A stretch of 45,712 nt of DNA. Source: LMUY01 sp964245075. GTDB lineage: Bacteria; Pseudomonadota; Alphaproteobacteria; Acetobacterales; Acetobacteraceae. The DNA is taken from assembly GCA_964245075.1 (NCBI GenBank), contig CAXTLC010000039.1:1-45712 (forward strand), written 5' to 3'. The stretch's first letter is position 1, and every line of letters begins with the position of its first letter. The notes below the pieces were generated by a model, which saw nothing but the letters and a program-made list of their open reading frames with translations, was not told the DNA's origin and made no database searches. The position numbers and the translations under genes are program-made. Below, one piece after another: positions 35,214-43,506 of the stretch.

Positions 35214-36950
35214 CTAAGGCCGAGCATGCCGAGCAGCAAGCCCGTCCGGCGCCACCCCGTAATCGTCCCGGGCTTGCTCCACCGTGATCAGCCCGTCCCG
35301 CACGTCCCGCTCCACCGCCGCCCGGTCGCGCAGGGACGGGTCGCCCATCCCGCCGCCGCCCGGCAGTTCCAGCACCAGGCGGTCCCCGTCCGGAATCACC
35401 TGGAACCCCTTGGTTCGCAGCGCCTGCCCGGATTTCAGCGCCACCCGGCCTCCTGCGCCGGCCCCGCCTCCGTCCCGGCCCCGCGGCGGGTTCGCCACGC
35501 GGTCGAAGATCGCGTTGCAGGCGAATTCCAGGTCGTCCCGCCCTCCGATCTCCATCACCTGGCCCAAGCCGCCGCGGCTGCGCCCGGCGCCGCCGCTGCC
35601 GTCCCGCAGCTCCTTGCGCCAGATCACGATCGGGGCCACGGCTTCCGTCGCTTCCACCGGCATGGTGCGCACGCCGGATGGGAAGGCGGTGGCGTCCAGC
35701 CCGTCCAGCCCCGGACGGGCGCCAGTGCCGCCGCTGTTGAAGGTGATCACCTCGAAATCCGGCAGCACCGGCCGGTTCGGGCGGCCCTGGCCGGACACGC
35801 CGCCGCCGCCGCGCAAGGGCGGGTTCCACAGGCAAGACGCGCCTTCCGCCGCCACCCGCTCCGGCGCCGCCCCGTGCAGGCAGCCCATCACCAGGTCCGG
35901 CAGCAGGTGGCCGATGACGTGGCGCACCGCCACCGGGTAGGGACGGGGTGCGTTGAGGATGCAGCCCTCCGGGATGAGGCAGCGGAACGGCTCCAGCGAG
36001 GCGGTGTTGTTCGGCACCTCCGGCGCCACCACCACCTTGATGCCGAACGCGGTGTAGGCGCGGGTGTAGGCGGCGGGCACGTTGATCCCCCGCGTGGACA
36101 GGCCGGACGTGCCGGCGAAATCCACCGTGATCGTGTCCGTCCCGATCGACATCGCCGCGCGCAGGGTGACGGGCGCCTCGTAGCCGTCGCTGCCGATCTC
36201 CGCCCGGAAGGTGCCCGGCGGCAGGGCGGCGATGGCGGCCACGGTGGCTTGGCGGCTCCGCTCGAAGATGTGCGCGGCCAGGTCGTCCAGGCCGTCCAGG
36301 CGGAACTCGGCCATCATCTCCGCCAGCCGGCGGATGCCGGCATCGTTGCAGGCGCACAGCGAGTAGACGTCCCCCTCCAGCTCCACCGGCAGGCGGGTGC
36401 CGGCGCGCAGGATGTCGAAGAACGTCTCGTTCGCGATGCCGCCGGCGAAGCAGCGGACGATGGGGATGTACATGCCCTCCTCGAACACGGAGCGCGCTTC
36501 CGGCCCCATGCCCAGGCCGCCGACGTCGATCACGTGGGCGGTGTTGGCGAACAGCCCCACCATGCGCCCGGCGTGGAAGGCGGGGGACACCACCGTCAAG
36601 TCATGCAGGTGCCCGGTGCCGAGCCACGGGTCGTTGGTGATGAAATGGTCGCCCGGCCGCATGGTCTCGGCCGGGAAACGGCGCAGGAAGTGGCCGACGC
36701 TCTCCATCATGGAGTTCACGTGGCCCGGCGTGCCCGTCACCGCCTGCGCCAGCATGCGCCCCCGCAGGTCGAACACGCCGGCCGACAGGTCCCCCGACTC
36801 GCGCACGGTGGTGGAGAAGGCGGTGCGGATCATGGTCTGCGCCTGCTCCTCCACCACCGCGATGAGGCGGTTCCACATGATGCCGTAGGCGAGGGGTGTC
36901 GTCACGCCGGAGGCGTGGGGTGTCGTCACACCGGAGGCGTGGGGCTTCAT
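35214..36950 (-). CDS. Hydantoinase B / oxoprolinase family protein (HyuB)
   Basis: Large-domain subunit of an ATP-dependent hydantoinase, 5-oxoprolinase or acetone-carboxylase-like enzyme, 578 aa. HyuB features are TAFSTTVRESGDLSAGVFD, GHVNSMM, GDHFITNDPWLGTGHLHD, INVPAAYTRAY, the GGGGVSGQGRP segment and LPGGGGMGDP near the end. The start ATG 36950 overlaps the hyuA stop as ATGA once the duplicated 55 bases at the assembly gap are merged. The N-terminus carries a tandem PHASGVTT repeat. It forms an operon with hyuA. Confidence 0.9.
   Translation of the reverse strand: MKPHASGVTTPHASGVTTPLAYGIMWNRLIAVVEEQAQTMIRTAFSTTVRESGDLSAGVFDLRGRMLAQAVTGTPGHVNSMMESVGHFLRRFPAETMRPGDHFITNDPWLGTGHLHDLTVVSPAFHAGRMVGLFANTAHVIDVGGLGMGPEARSVFEEGMYIPIVRCFAGGIANETFFDILRAGTRLPVELEGDVYSLCACNDAGIRRLAEMMAEFRLDGLDDLAAHIFERSRQATVAAIAALPPGTFRAEIGSDGYEAPVTLRAAMSIGTDTITVDFAGTSGLSTRGINVPAAYTRAYTAFGIKVVVAPEVPNNTASLEPFRCLIPEGCILNAPRPYPVAVRHVIGHLLPDLVMGCLHGAAPERVAAEGASCLWNPPLRGGGGVSGQGRPNRPVLPDFEVITFNSGGTGARPGLDGLDATAFPSGVRTMPVEATEAVAPIVIWRKELRDGSGGAGRSRGGLGQVMEIGGRDDLEFACNAIFDRVANPPRGRDGGGAGAGGRVALKSGQALRTKGFQVIPDGDRLVLELPGGGGMGDPSLRDRAAVERDVRDGLITVEQARDDYGVAPDGLAARHARP
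36895..36942 (+). repeat. 24-bp tandem repeat at the hyuA-hyuB junction
   Basis: Two 24-bp units (36895-36918 and 36919-36942) differ at one position (G36906 versus A36930). A third degenerate copy is suggested to the left (taggcgagg). In hyuB they encode PHASGVTT twice, followed by the similar PLAYGI. The repeat directly abuts the assembly gap. Confidence 0.8.
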
Positions 36951-36976
36951 GGGGCGGGTTCCCGTTCCAGAACGAT

Positions 36977-37076
36977 NNNNNNNNNNNNNNNNNNNNNNNN
37001 NNNNNNNNNNNNNNNNNNNNNNNNNNNNNNNNNNNNNNNNNNNNNNNNNNNNNNNNNNNNNNNNNNNNNNNNNNNN
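36977..37076. other. Assembly gap of 100 N with 55-bp duplicated flanks
   Basis: Exactly 100 undetermined bases. Bases 36922-36976 are identical to 37077-37131, so the two contigs overlap by 55 bp and the gap is probably artificial. Merging the copies joins hyuA to hyuB with an ATGA overlap. Confidence 0.9.
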
Positions 37077-37101
37077 GTCGTCACACCGGAGGCGTGGGGC
37101 T

Positions 37102-39168
37102 TCATGGGGCGGGTTCCCGTTCCAGAACGATCATGCCGTGCGCGTCCACCGTGGCGGTCCACAGCGCGCCGACCAGGGTGGAGGTCTCATCCTCCGCGAT
37201 CACCGCCGGGCCGCGCACGGTGCTGCCGGCGGGCAGGGCGGCGCGGTCGTGCACGGGCCAGGCGGCGGATTGCCCGCTCACCGGGTCGCGCACCGCCTGG
37301 GTGCGGGGCGGCCCGGCGGGGCGGATGGCGGGCGGCGGCTCGGCCGGCACGTCCGTCTCGGTGGCGACGGCCACGGCGTAGCTCATCACCTCCACGTCCG
37401 AGCCGGGAACAGGGCGGTCATAGAACCGGGCGTACTCCGCGTCGAACGCCGCGCGGACCGAGGGGGCGTCGCCGGGCGCCAGCGCGCCGTCCGGCAGGCG
37501 CACCGGGATCTCGTGACCCTGGCCGACGTAGCGCATGAACCCGGTGCGGGCGACGCGCACGGGGGCGCCGAAGCGGCCGGGCGCCACCACGGCCATCGCT
37601 TCCGCCGCCATGGCGTCCAGCAGGGCGTTCACGGCGTCCACGTCCAGGCTGCCCAGCCGCTGCGGCAAGCTGCGGACCACCTCGTAGCCGACGGGCGCGC
37701 GCAGGAAGCCGATGGCGCTGCCCACTCCGGCGCCGGGCGGCACCAGGATGCGGAGCGCGCCGATCTTCTCCGCCACCCGGCAGGCATGCACCGGGCCGCC
37801 GCCGCCGAACGCGATCACCGTGCGGTCGGCGAAGGCCTTGCCGCTCTCGATGGCGTGGATGCGGGCGGCATTGGCCATGGTCTCGTCCACCATCTCCACC
37901 ACGCCGCCGGCGGCCTCCTCCGCGTCCACGCCGAGGGGAGCGCCCACCGCCTCCGCCAGCGCGGCGCGGGCAGTTTCGGTGTTCAGCACCATCGTGCCGC
38001 CGGCGAAGCGCGCCGGGTCGTAGCGGCCGAGCACCAGGTTCGCGTCCGTCACCGCCGGCCGCCTGCCGCCGCGTCCGTAGCAGGCGGGGCCCGGCACGGC
38101 GCCGGCGGATTCCGGCCCGACCGCGATCCGGCCCAGCGCGTCCACATGCGCCAGGCTGCCGCCGCCGGCGCCAATCTCCACCATCTCGATCACCGGGATG
38201 CGCAACGGCAAGCCGGAGCCTTTCTTGAACCGCCCGATGCGCGCGACCTCGAACGCCCGCGCGGTCTGCGGCGCGCCGTTGTCGATCAGGCAGATCTTGG
38301 CGGTGGTGCCGCCCATGTCGAAGGACAGCACCCGGTCCAGCCCGGCGCCGCGCGCGATGCTGGCGGCGAAGATGGCGCCGCCCGCCGGCCCGCTTTCCAC
38401 CAGCCGGATCGGGAAGCGGCAGGCGGTGTCCACCGTGGTGAGCCCGCCGCCCGACAGCATCATGAAGATGGGGGCACCGATCCCGGTGGCGCGCAGCCCG
38501 TCCTCCAGCCGGCGCAGGTAGCCCTGCATCAACGGCTGCACGTAGGCGTTGGCCGCGGCGGTGGAGAACCGCTCCCATTCCCGCATCTCCGGCGACACCT
38601 CCGCCGACAGCGTCACGGGGAAGCCCGCGGCGGCCAGGATGGCGCCCGCCCGGCGCTCGTGGTCCGGGTTGGTGAAGGAATGGAGGAACCCGACCGCGAC
38701 CGATTGCACGCCGTGCTGGCGCAAGGCCGGGACCAGCGCACGCACGGCCGCTTCGTCCAGCGGCAGCAGCACGCGCCCGGCCACGTCCACCCGTTCCGGC
38801 ACCGGCAGGCGGAGATAGCGGGGCACCAGCGGCTCGGGCAGTTGGATGTTGAGGTCGTACTGGTCGTAACGGCTCTCGTTGCGCATCGCGAGCACGTCAC
38901 GGAAGCCGGCGGTGGTGAGGAGGGCGGTGTTCGCGCCCTTGCGCTCGATGATGGCGTTGGTGGCCAGGGTGGTGCCGTGCACGACCAAGCCGACGTCGCC
39001 CGGCGCCAGGCCGGCGTCCGCCAGGATCGTGGCGACGCCGGTCAGCACGCCTCCCTCGGGCGCCGCGGTGGTGGTGAGGGTCTTGGCGGTGAAGCGGCGC
39101 CCGTCCCGTTCGAGGGCGAGGTCGGTGAAAGTGCCGCCGATATCGACGGCCAGGCGTGCGAGGGACAT
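37102..39168 (-). CDS. Hydantoinase A / oxoprolinase family protein (HyuA)
   Basis: ATP-binding subunit, 688 aa. Actin-like ATPase motifs are DIGGTFTD (residues 9-16), HGTTLATNAIIERKG, SGPAGGAIFAA, SFDMGGTTAKICLI and AFGGGGPVHACRV. N-terminal Hydant_A_N, central Hydantoinase_A and a C-terminal ancillary domain ending REPAP. Together with HyuB it should hydrolyse a cyclic amide (hydantoin or 5-oxoproline) or carboxylate a small ketone; the substrate cannot be told. ATG start at 39168. It is divergent from exaC across 151 bases that hold both promoters, though none is clear by eye. Confidence 0.92.
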   Translation of the reverse strand: MSLARLAVDIGGTFTDLALERDGRRFTAKTLTTTAAPEGGVLTGVATILADAGLAPGDVGLVVHGTTLATNAIIERKGANTALLTTAGFRDVLAMRNESRYDQYDLNIQLPEPLVPRYLRLPVPERVDVAGRVLLPLDEAAVRALVPALRQHGVQSVAVGFLHSFTNPDHERRAGAILAAAGFPVTLSAEVSPEMREWERFSTAAANAYVQPLMQGYLRRLEDGLRATGIGAPIFMMLSGGGLTTVDTACRFPIRLVESGPAGGAIFAASIARGAGLDRVLSFDMGGTTAKICLIDNGAPQTARAFEVARIGRFKKGSGLPLRIPVIEMVEIGAGGGSLAHVDALGRIAVGPESAGAVPGPACYGRGGRRPAVTDANLVLGRYDPARFAGGTMVLNTETARAALAEAVGAPLGVDAEEAAGGVVEMVDETMANAARIHAIESGKAFADRTVIAFGGGGPVHACRVAEKIGALRILVPPGAGVGSAIGFLRAPVGYEVVRSLPQRLGSLDVDAVNALLDAMAAEAMAVVAPGRFGAPVRVARTGFMRYVGQGHEIPVRLPDGALAPGDAPSVRAAFDAEYARFYDRPVPGSDVEVMSYAVAVATETDVPAEPPPAIRPAGPPRTQAVRDPVSGQSAAWPVHDRAALPAGSTVRGPAVIAEDETSTLVGALWTATVDAHGMIVLEREPAP

Positions 39169-39319
39169 GGCCGCAAGCTAAGCAAACGCTGCGCCGCGGC
39201 AGAAGCCCGTCCCCGTTCGCGCGGCGAAGCCACTGGCGGGGAACCGGCCCGGCATGCAACGATATGCGGCGTCCGCGCTCTGCGTGGGGAGCCAAAGCAA
39301 CAGAACAGGGAACTCCGGC

Positions 39320-40840
39320 ATGGTCGACAAAATACTCAGCGAAGTCGCCAAGGACATCGCGATCCGTCCGCACTACGACAACTGGATCGGCGGCAAGTGG
39401 GTGCCGGCGGTCCGCGGCCAAACCTTCGACAACGTCTCGCCGGTGAACGGCAAGGTCATCTGCACCGTCGCCCGCTCCACCCACGAGGACGTGGAGCTGG
39501 CGCTGGACGCCGCGCACGCCGCGCGGGAAGCTTGGGGCCGCACGTCGCCGGCGCAGCGCGCCAACATCCTGCACAAGATCGCCGACCGGATGGAGGAGAA
39601 GCTTTCCACCCTCGCCCTGGTGGAGGCGATCGACAACGGCAAGCCGATCCGCGAGACGACCGCCGCCGACATGCCGCTCGCCATCGACCATTTCCGCTAT
39701 TTCGCCGGGTGCATCCGCGCGCAGGAAGGCGGCATCAGCGAGATCGACCACGACACGGTCGCCTACCATTTCCACGAGCCGCTGGGCGTCGTGGCGCAGA
39801 TCATCCCGTGGAACTTCCCGATCCTGATGGCGGTGTGGAAGCTCGCTCCCGCCCTTGCCGCCGGCAACTGCGTCGTGCTGAAGCCGGCCGAGCAGACGCC
39901 CATGGGCATCGCCGTGCTGGTGGAGATGGTGGCCGACCTGCTGCCGCCCGGCGTGCTCAACGTCGTCCAGGGCTTCGGCGTGGAGGCCGGCAAGCCGCTG
40001 GCGCAATCCAAGCGGGTGGCCAAGGTCGCCTTCACCGGGGAAACCACCACCGGGCGGCTGATCATGCAGTACGCGTCGGAGAACATCATCCCCGTCACGC
40101 TGGAGCTGGGCGGCAAGTCGCCCAACGTGTTCTTCGCCGACGTGATGGCGGAAGACGACGACTTCCTGGACAAGGCGCTGGAAGGCTTCACCATGTTCGC
40201 GCTGAACCAGGGCGAGGTGTGCACCTGCCCGAGCCGGGCGCTGGTGCACGAGAGCATCTACGACCGGTTCATGGAAAAGGCGGTCGCGCGCACGAGGAAG
40301 ATCGTGCAGGGCAACCCGCTGGACGCGTCCACCATGCTGGGCGCGCAAGCGTCCAACGACCAGCTGGAGAAGATCCTCTCCTACTTCGACATCGGCCAGC
40401 AGGAAGGCGCCAAGGTCCTGACCGGCGGCAAGCGGGCGCAGATGGGCGGCGACCTGGAAGGCGGGTTCTACGTCGAGCCCACCATCTTCGAGGGCAACAA
40501 CAAGATGCGGGTGTTCCAGGAGGAGATCTTCGGCCCCGTCGTGTCGGTGACCAAGTTCAAGGACGACGCGGACGCGATGGCGATCGCCAACGACACGCTG
40601 TACGGCCTCGGCGCCGGCGTATGGAGCCGTGACGGCAACCGCGCCTACCGCTTCGGCCGCGGCATCCAGGCCGGCCGGGTTTGGACCAACTGCTACCACC
40701 TCTACCCGGCGCACGCGGCGTTCGGCGGCTACAAGGCGTCCGGCATCGGGCGGGAGAACCACCGCATGATGCTGGACCACTACCAGCAGACCAAGAACAT
40801 GCTGGTCAGCTACAGCCCGAAGGCAATGGGCTTCTTCTGA
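39320..40840 (+). CDS. exaC: NAD-dependent acetaldehyde dehydrogenase (ExaC/AcoD type)
   Basis: Aldehyde dehydrogenase of 506 aa, the exact usual ExaC length. Markers are HYDNWIGGKWVPA, GVVAQIIPWNFPILMAVWK, TLELGGKSPNVFF, the nucleophile Cys301 in GEVCTCPSRAL, and the C-terminal YQQTKNMLVSYSPKAMGFF. It oxidises acetaldehyde from ethanol or ethanolamine to acetate. The start is ATG 39320 (MVDKILSEV); the longer frame from 39254 is not family-like. The 3' end is duplicated across an assembly gap. DUF779, its common partner, follows. Confidence 0.93.
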   Translation: MVDKILSEVAKDIAIRPHYDNWIGGKWVPAVRGQTFDNVSPVNGKVICTVARSTHEDVELALDAAHAAREAWGRTSPAQRANILHKIADRMEEKLSTLALVEAIDNGKPIRETTAADMPLAIDHFRYFAGCIRAQEGGISEIDHDTVAYHFHEPLGVVAQIIPWNFPILMAVWKLAPALAAGNCVVLKPAEQTPMGIAVLVEMVADLLPPGVLNVVQGFGVEAGKPLAQSKRVAKVAFTGETTTGRLIMQYASENIIPVTLELGGKSPNVFFADVMAEDDDFLDKALEGFTMFALNQGEVCTCPSRALVHESIYDRFMEKAVARTRKIVQGNPLDASTMLGAQASNDQLEKILSYFDIGQQEGAKVLTGGKRAQMGGDLEGGFYVEPTIFEGNNKMRVFQEEIFGPVVSVTKFKDDADAMAIANDTLYGLGAGVWSRDGNRAYRFGRGIQAGRVWTNCYHLYPAHAAFGGYKASGIGRENHRMMLDHYQQTKNMLVSYSPKAMGFF

Positions 40841-40841
40841 A

Positions 40842-40941
40842 NNNNNNNNNNNNNNNNNNNNNNNNNNNNNNNNNNNNNNNNNNNNNNNNNNNNNNNNNNN
40901 NNNNNNNNNNNNNNNNNNNNNNNNNNNNNNNNNNNNNNNNN
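40842..40941. other. Assembly gap of 100 N with 55-bp duplicated flanks
   Basis: Exactly 100 undetermined bases. Bases 40787-40841 are identical to 40942-40996, again a 55-bp contig overlap. The copy after the gap is not a second gene end but the same exaC terminus. Confidence 0.9.
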
Positions 40942-40976
40942 CAGACCAAGAACATGCTGGTCAGCTACAGCCCGAA

Positions 40977-41023
40977 GGCAATGGGCTTCTTCTGAAGCCT
41001 GGGGGCGATGGGCTTCTTCTGAA
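40977..41023 (+). repeat. 27-bp-period duplication of the exaC terminus
   Basis: The 20-bp segment ending atgggcttcttctgaa (40977-40996) recurs at 41004-41023 with one mismatch. It duplicates the last codons (Met-Gly-Phe-Phe-stop) behind the true stop. Confidence 0.8.
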
Positions 41024-41029
41024 ACGCAC

Positions 41030-41055
41030 GGCGGCGGGCGGCAGCGCCCGCCGCC
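41030..41055 (+). terminator. Strong GC hairpin between exaC and the DUF779 gene
   Basis: Perfect 11-bp stem GGCGGCGGGCG (41030-41040), loop GCAG, CGCCCGCCGCC (41045-41055), followed by CTT only. It may be a partial terminator or processing site setting DUF779 below exaC expression. Confidence 0.6.
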
Positions 41056-41071
41056 CTTGGCGGAGGCAGGC

Positions 41072-41491
41072 ATGGTCGATCGGGTGCAGGTCACGCCGGC
41101 CGCCGTGGCGGTCATCGACCGGCTGCGGGCGGTGCACGGCGAGCTGATGTTCCACCAGTCCGGCGGCTGCTGCGACGGCAGCGCGCCGATGTGCTACCCG
41201 CGCGGGGAGTTCCGCGTCGGCGCGCAGGACCTCCGGCTCGGCACGATCGCCGGGCAGCCGTTCTACATCGGCGCCAGCCAGTTCGAGTACTGGGAGCACA
41301 CCCAGCTCATCATCGACGTGGTTCCCGGCCGCGGCTCGGGCTTCTCGCTGGAAGCGCCCGAGGGGGTTCGTTTCCTGACCCGCAGCCGCGTGTTCACCGA
41401 CCAGGAGGCGGGCGCGCTACGGGCGCAGGGCGCCCCGGCGAGCGGGGACGACGAGGGGGAGGGGCACGCCGCCGCGGTGGCTCCCGGGTGA
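41072..41491 (+). CDS. DUF779 domain protein
   Basis: Small protein of 139 aa, unknown activity, habitually encoded beside ExaC/AcoD aldehyde dehydrogenases. The DUF779 core has the cysteine-rich HQSGGCCDGSAPMCYPRGEF and the later FYIGASQFEYWEHTQLIIDVVPGRGSGFSLE. These cysteines suggest metal binding or a redox role, which is untested. The Asp/Glu/Gly/Ala-rich C-terminal tail of about 25 residues is probably disordered. The start is ATG 41072 with GGAGG six to seven bases upstream. Its stop abuts the convergent phaZ stop with no gap. Confidence 0.9.
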   Translation: MVDRVQVTPAAVAVIDRLRAVHGELMFHQSGGCCDGSAPMCYPRGEFRVGAQDLRLGTIAGQPFYIGASQFEYWEHTQLIIDVVPGRGSGFSLEAPEGVRFLTRSRVFTDQEAGALRAQGAPASGDDEGEGHAAAVAPG

Positions 41492-42709
41492 TCAGTCGTG
41501 CTTGGCGATGAACGCCTTGATCCGCGGCGCGATCTCGTTGCGGAAGCGGGCGCCGTTGAACAAGCCGTAATGGCCCACCTCGGGCTGCTCCCAATGCTCG
41601 CGCTTGTTGTCGTCGAGATGCGGCGTCAGCGCGTGGGTGACGCGGGTCTGCCCTAGGCCGGAGATGTCGTCGCGCTCGCCTTCCACCGTCATGATGGCGG
41701 TGCGGGTGATGGCGCCCGGGTCCACCGGCCGGCCGCGTGACACCCACAGGCCGCGCGCCAGGAGATGCTGCTGGAACACGACGTCTATGGTTTGCAGGTA
41801 GAACTCGGCAGACAGGTCCATCACCGAGCGGTACTCGTCGTAGAACGCGCGCTTGGCCGCCAGCGGCTCGCCGTCGCCGTCCACCAGGTGGGTGAACATC
41901 TGCCAGTGCGCTTCCATGTGGCGGCCGAGGTTCATCGCCATGAACCCGGTCAGTTGCAGGAAGCCCGGGTACACCGGGCGCAGGAACCCGGCCTGGCCGA
42001 ACGGCACCTGGTGGATGACGTTGTTCTTGAACCATGCCAGGTCGTGCTTCTTGGCGAACTTGTTCACCTCCGTCGGCGCTTCCCGCGTGTCGATCGGGCC
42101 GCCGATCAACGTGATGGAGCGGGGGGCGGGAGCGTTGGCGTCCGCATTCATCAGGGACGTGGCGGCCAGCACGGGCACGGCCGGCTGGCACACCGCCAGG
42201 ATGTGGGTCTGCGGGCCGAGGTGCTCGCAGAACTGCCGGACGTAATCGATGTAGTCGTCCAGGTCGAAGCCGGCCGCCGTCAGCGGCTGGTCCTTCGCGT
42301 TCTGCCAATCGGTGACGTAAACCTCGTGGTCCGGCAGGAAGGCCTGGACCGTGCCGCGCAGCAACGTCGCGAAATGGCCGGACATCGGCGCCACGATCAG
42401 CAGCGTGCGGTCCGCCGGGCGGCTGGCGTCACGCCGGAAATGCAGCAGGTCGCACCAGGGCAGGCGCAGCGCCACCTCCTCGGTCACGCGGACGCTTTCC
42501 CCGTCGACCAGGGTGGTGGCGTGGCCGAAGGCGGGCTTCGTGAAGGTCCGCGTGGTGTGCTCGAAACTGTCCAGCGCCGCCGCCGTGACCCGGCAGAGCG
42601 GCATGTCCCGCAGCGGGCTGCCTTCCATCATCGAGAGCGCGCCGGACACCATCGCGCGCATCGGCTGCAACGCCAGGCGCTGCATGTCGTAGAACTGGTA
42701 GAGCATCAT
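41492..42709 (-). CDS. phaZ: Intracellular polyhydroxyalkanoate depolymerase
   Basis: Cytosolic enzyme of 405 aa that mobilises PHB granules. The alpha/beta-hydrolase core has the cysteine nucleophile Cys174 in AVCQPAVP instead of the Ser of extracellular depolymerases. N-terminal MLYQFYDMQRLALQPMRA and C-terminal EVGHYGLFNGARFRNEI are typical of this PhaZ class. The start is ATG 42709 or 42706. It follows a TetR gene on the same strand by 19 bases. Confidence 0.93.
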   Translation of the reverse strand: MMLYQFYDMQRLALQPMRAMVSGALSMMEGSPLRDMPLCRVTAAALDSFEHTTRTFTKPAFGHATTLVDGESVRVTEEVALRLPWCDLLHFRRDASRPADRTLLIVAPMSGHFATLLRGTVQAFLPDHEVYVTDWQNAKDQPLTAAGFDLDDYIDYVRQFCEHLGPQTHILAVCQPAVPVLAATSLMNADANAPAPRSITLIGGPIDTREAPTEVNKFAKKHDLAWFKNNVIHQVPFGQAGFLRPVYPGFLQLTGFMAMNLGRHMEAHWQMFTHLVDGDGEPLAAKRAFYDEYRSVMDLSAEFYLQTIDVVFQQHLLARGLWVSRGRPVDPGAITRTAIMTVEGERDDISGLGQTRVTHALTPHLDDNKREHWEQPEVGHYGLFNGARFRNEIAPRIKAFIAKHD

Positions 42710-42728
42710 GGCGGGGTGCCTCGCTTCG

Positions 42729-43334
42729 TTACGCCGCGGGTGAGGGATGGCTGGCGCGGAAGATGGCGAACAGGTCGCGCGCCACGACCTCCGGCGGATG
42801 GCCGCCGGGCCGGTACCAGGTCAGCGCCCAGTTGAGCGCGCCGAGCAGGGCAAGGCGGAACGGCCCGGGCTGCACGCCCGGCGGCAGGTCCACGGCATCG
42901 ACCAGGGTGCGGAACACCGCCTCGTACCGGTCGCGCTGCCGGGTCAGCTCGGCGCGGGCGGCTTCCGGCTGGGAGCGCCCGTCCGCCACCACCGCGGCCA
43001 GCGTGCCGCCGGACAGCAGCATCCGCAGATGGGCCGCCGCCGCGGCTTCCAGCCGGTTCCAGGCGCCATGCTCCGCGGCGACCGCTTGTTCCAGCCCGGC
43101 GACCGAGCGGTCGATCGCGTCGGCGTAAACCGCAGCGAGAAGCGCCTCCTTCGAGGCGAAGTGGTAGTACATCGAGCCGGGCAGCATGCCGACCGCGGCG
43201 GCGATGTCCCGCATGGACGTTTGCGCGTAGCCGCGCGCGCCGAACAGAAGCCCGGCATGGTGCAGGATGTCCTGGCGGCGGCTGTCCGGGCGGATGGCAT
43301 CCAAGGGCAACAGACCGTGGTCCCCATGCAACAA
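42729..43334 (-). CDS. TetR/AcrR-family regulator
   Basis: A regulator of about 200 aa. The DNA-binding domain reads RRQDILHHAGLLFGARGYAQ, with TSMRDIAAAVGMLPGSMYYHFASK as the helix-turn-helix; the ligand domain follows. The start is uncertain: TTG 43334 opens the frame but lies inside an inverted repeat that looks like its operator. TTG 43310 or 43304 would give a protein that begins just before the HTH. Likely controls itself, phaZ downstream and perhaps the divergent ABC exporter. Confidence 0.85.
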   Translation of the reverse strand: MLHGDHGLLPLDAIRPDSRRQDILHHAGLLFGARGYAQTSMRDIAAAVGMLPGSMYYHFASKEALLAAVYADAIDRSVAGLEQAVAAEHGAWNRLEAAAAAHLRMLLSGGTLAAVVADGRSQPEAARAELTRQRDRYEAVFRTLVDAVDLPPGVQPGPFRLALLGALNWALTWYRPGGHPPEVVARDLFAIFRASHPSPAA

Positions 43335-43350
43335 ACAACTGTTTGGTTGA
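43329..43350. promoter_or_regulatory. Inverted repeat, candidate TetR operator
   Basis: CAAAC (43332-43336) and GTTTG (43341-43345) are arms around AACT, with outer near-symmetry, followed by palindrome TGATATCA (43348-43355). It lies between the divergent TetR and ABC exporter genes. Confidence 0.4.
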
Positions 43351-43506
43351 TATCATGCGGTGCAGCATTCTATCCAGCTTGGCCCGGCGCACGTTGCGGA
43401 ATGGCTGCTGCGTGAATCGGCCATAGCTCGATCGTTAACCTTTCATCGCCGGCAGCCGGTTCATCGCGGCTTGCTTCTGCCCGGCCCGATCAAGGACAAC
43501 CCGGCC

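Noticed and set aside
36895..37131. CRISPR-like repeats near the hyuB start
   Set aside because: The units are contiguous with no spacers, are in frame with hyuB, and part of the apparent repetition is the assembly overlap.
40942..40995. Second partial aldehyde dehydrogenase end after the gap
   Set aside because: It is an exact 55-base copy of the sequence before the Ns, so it is a contig overlap and not a duplicated gene.
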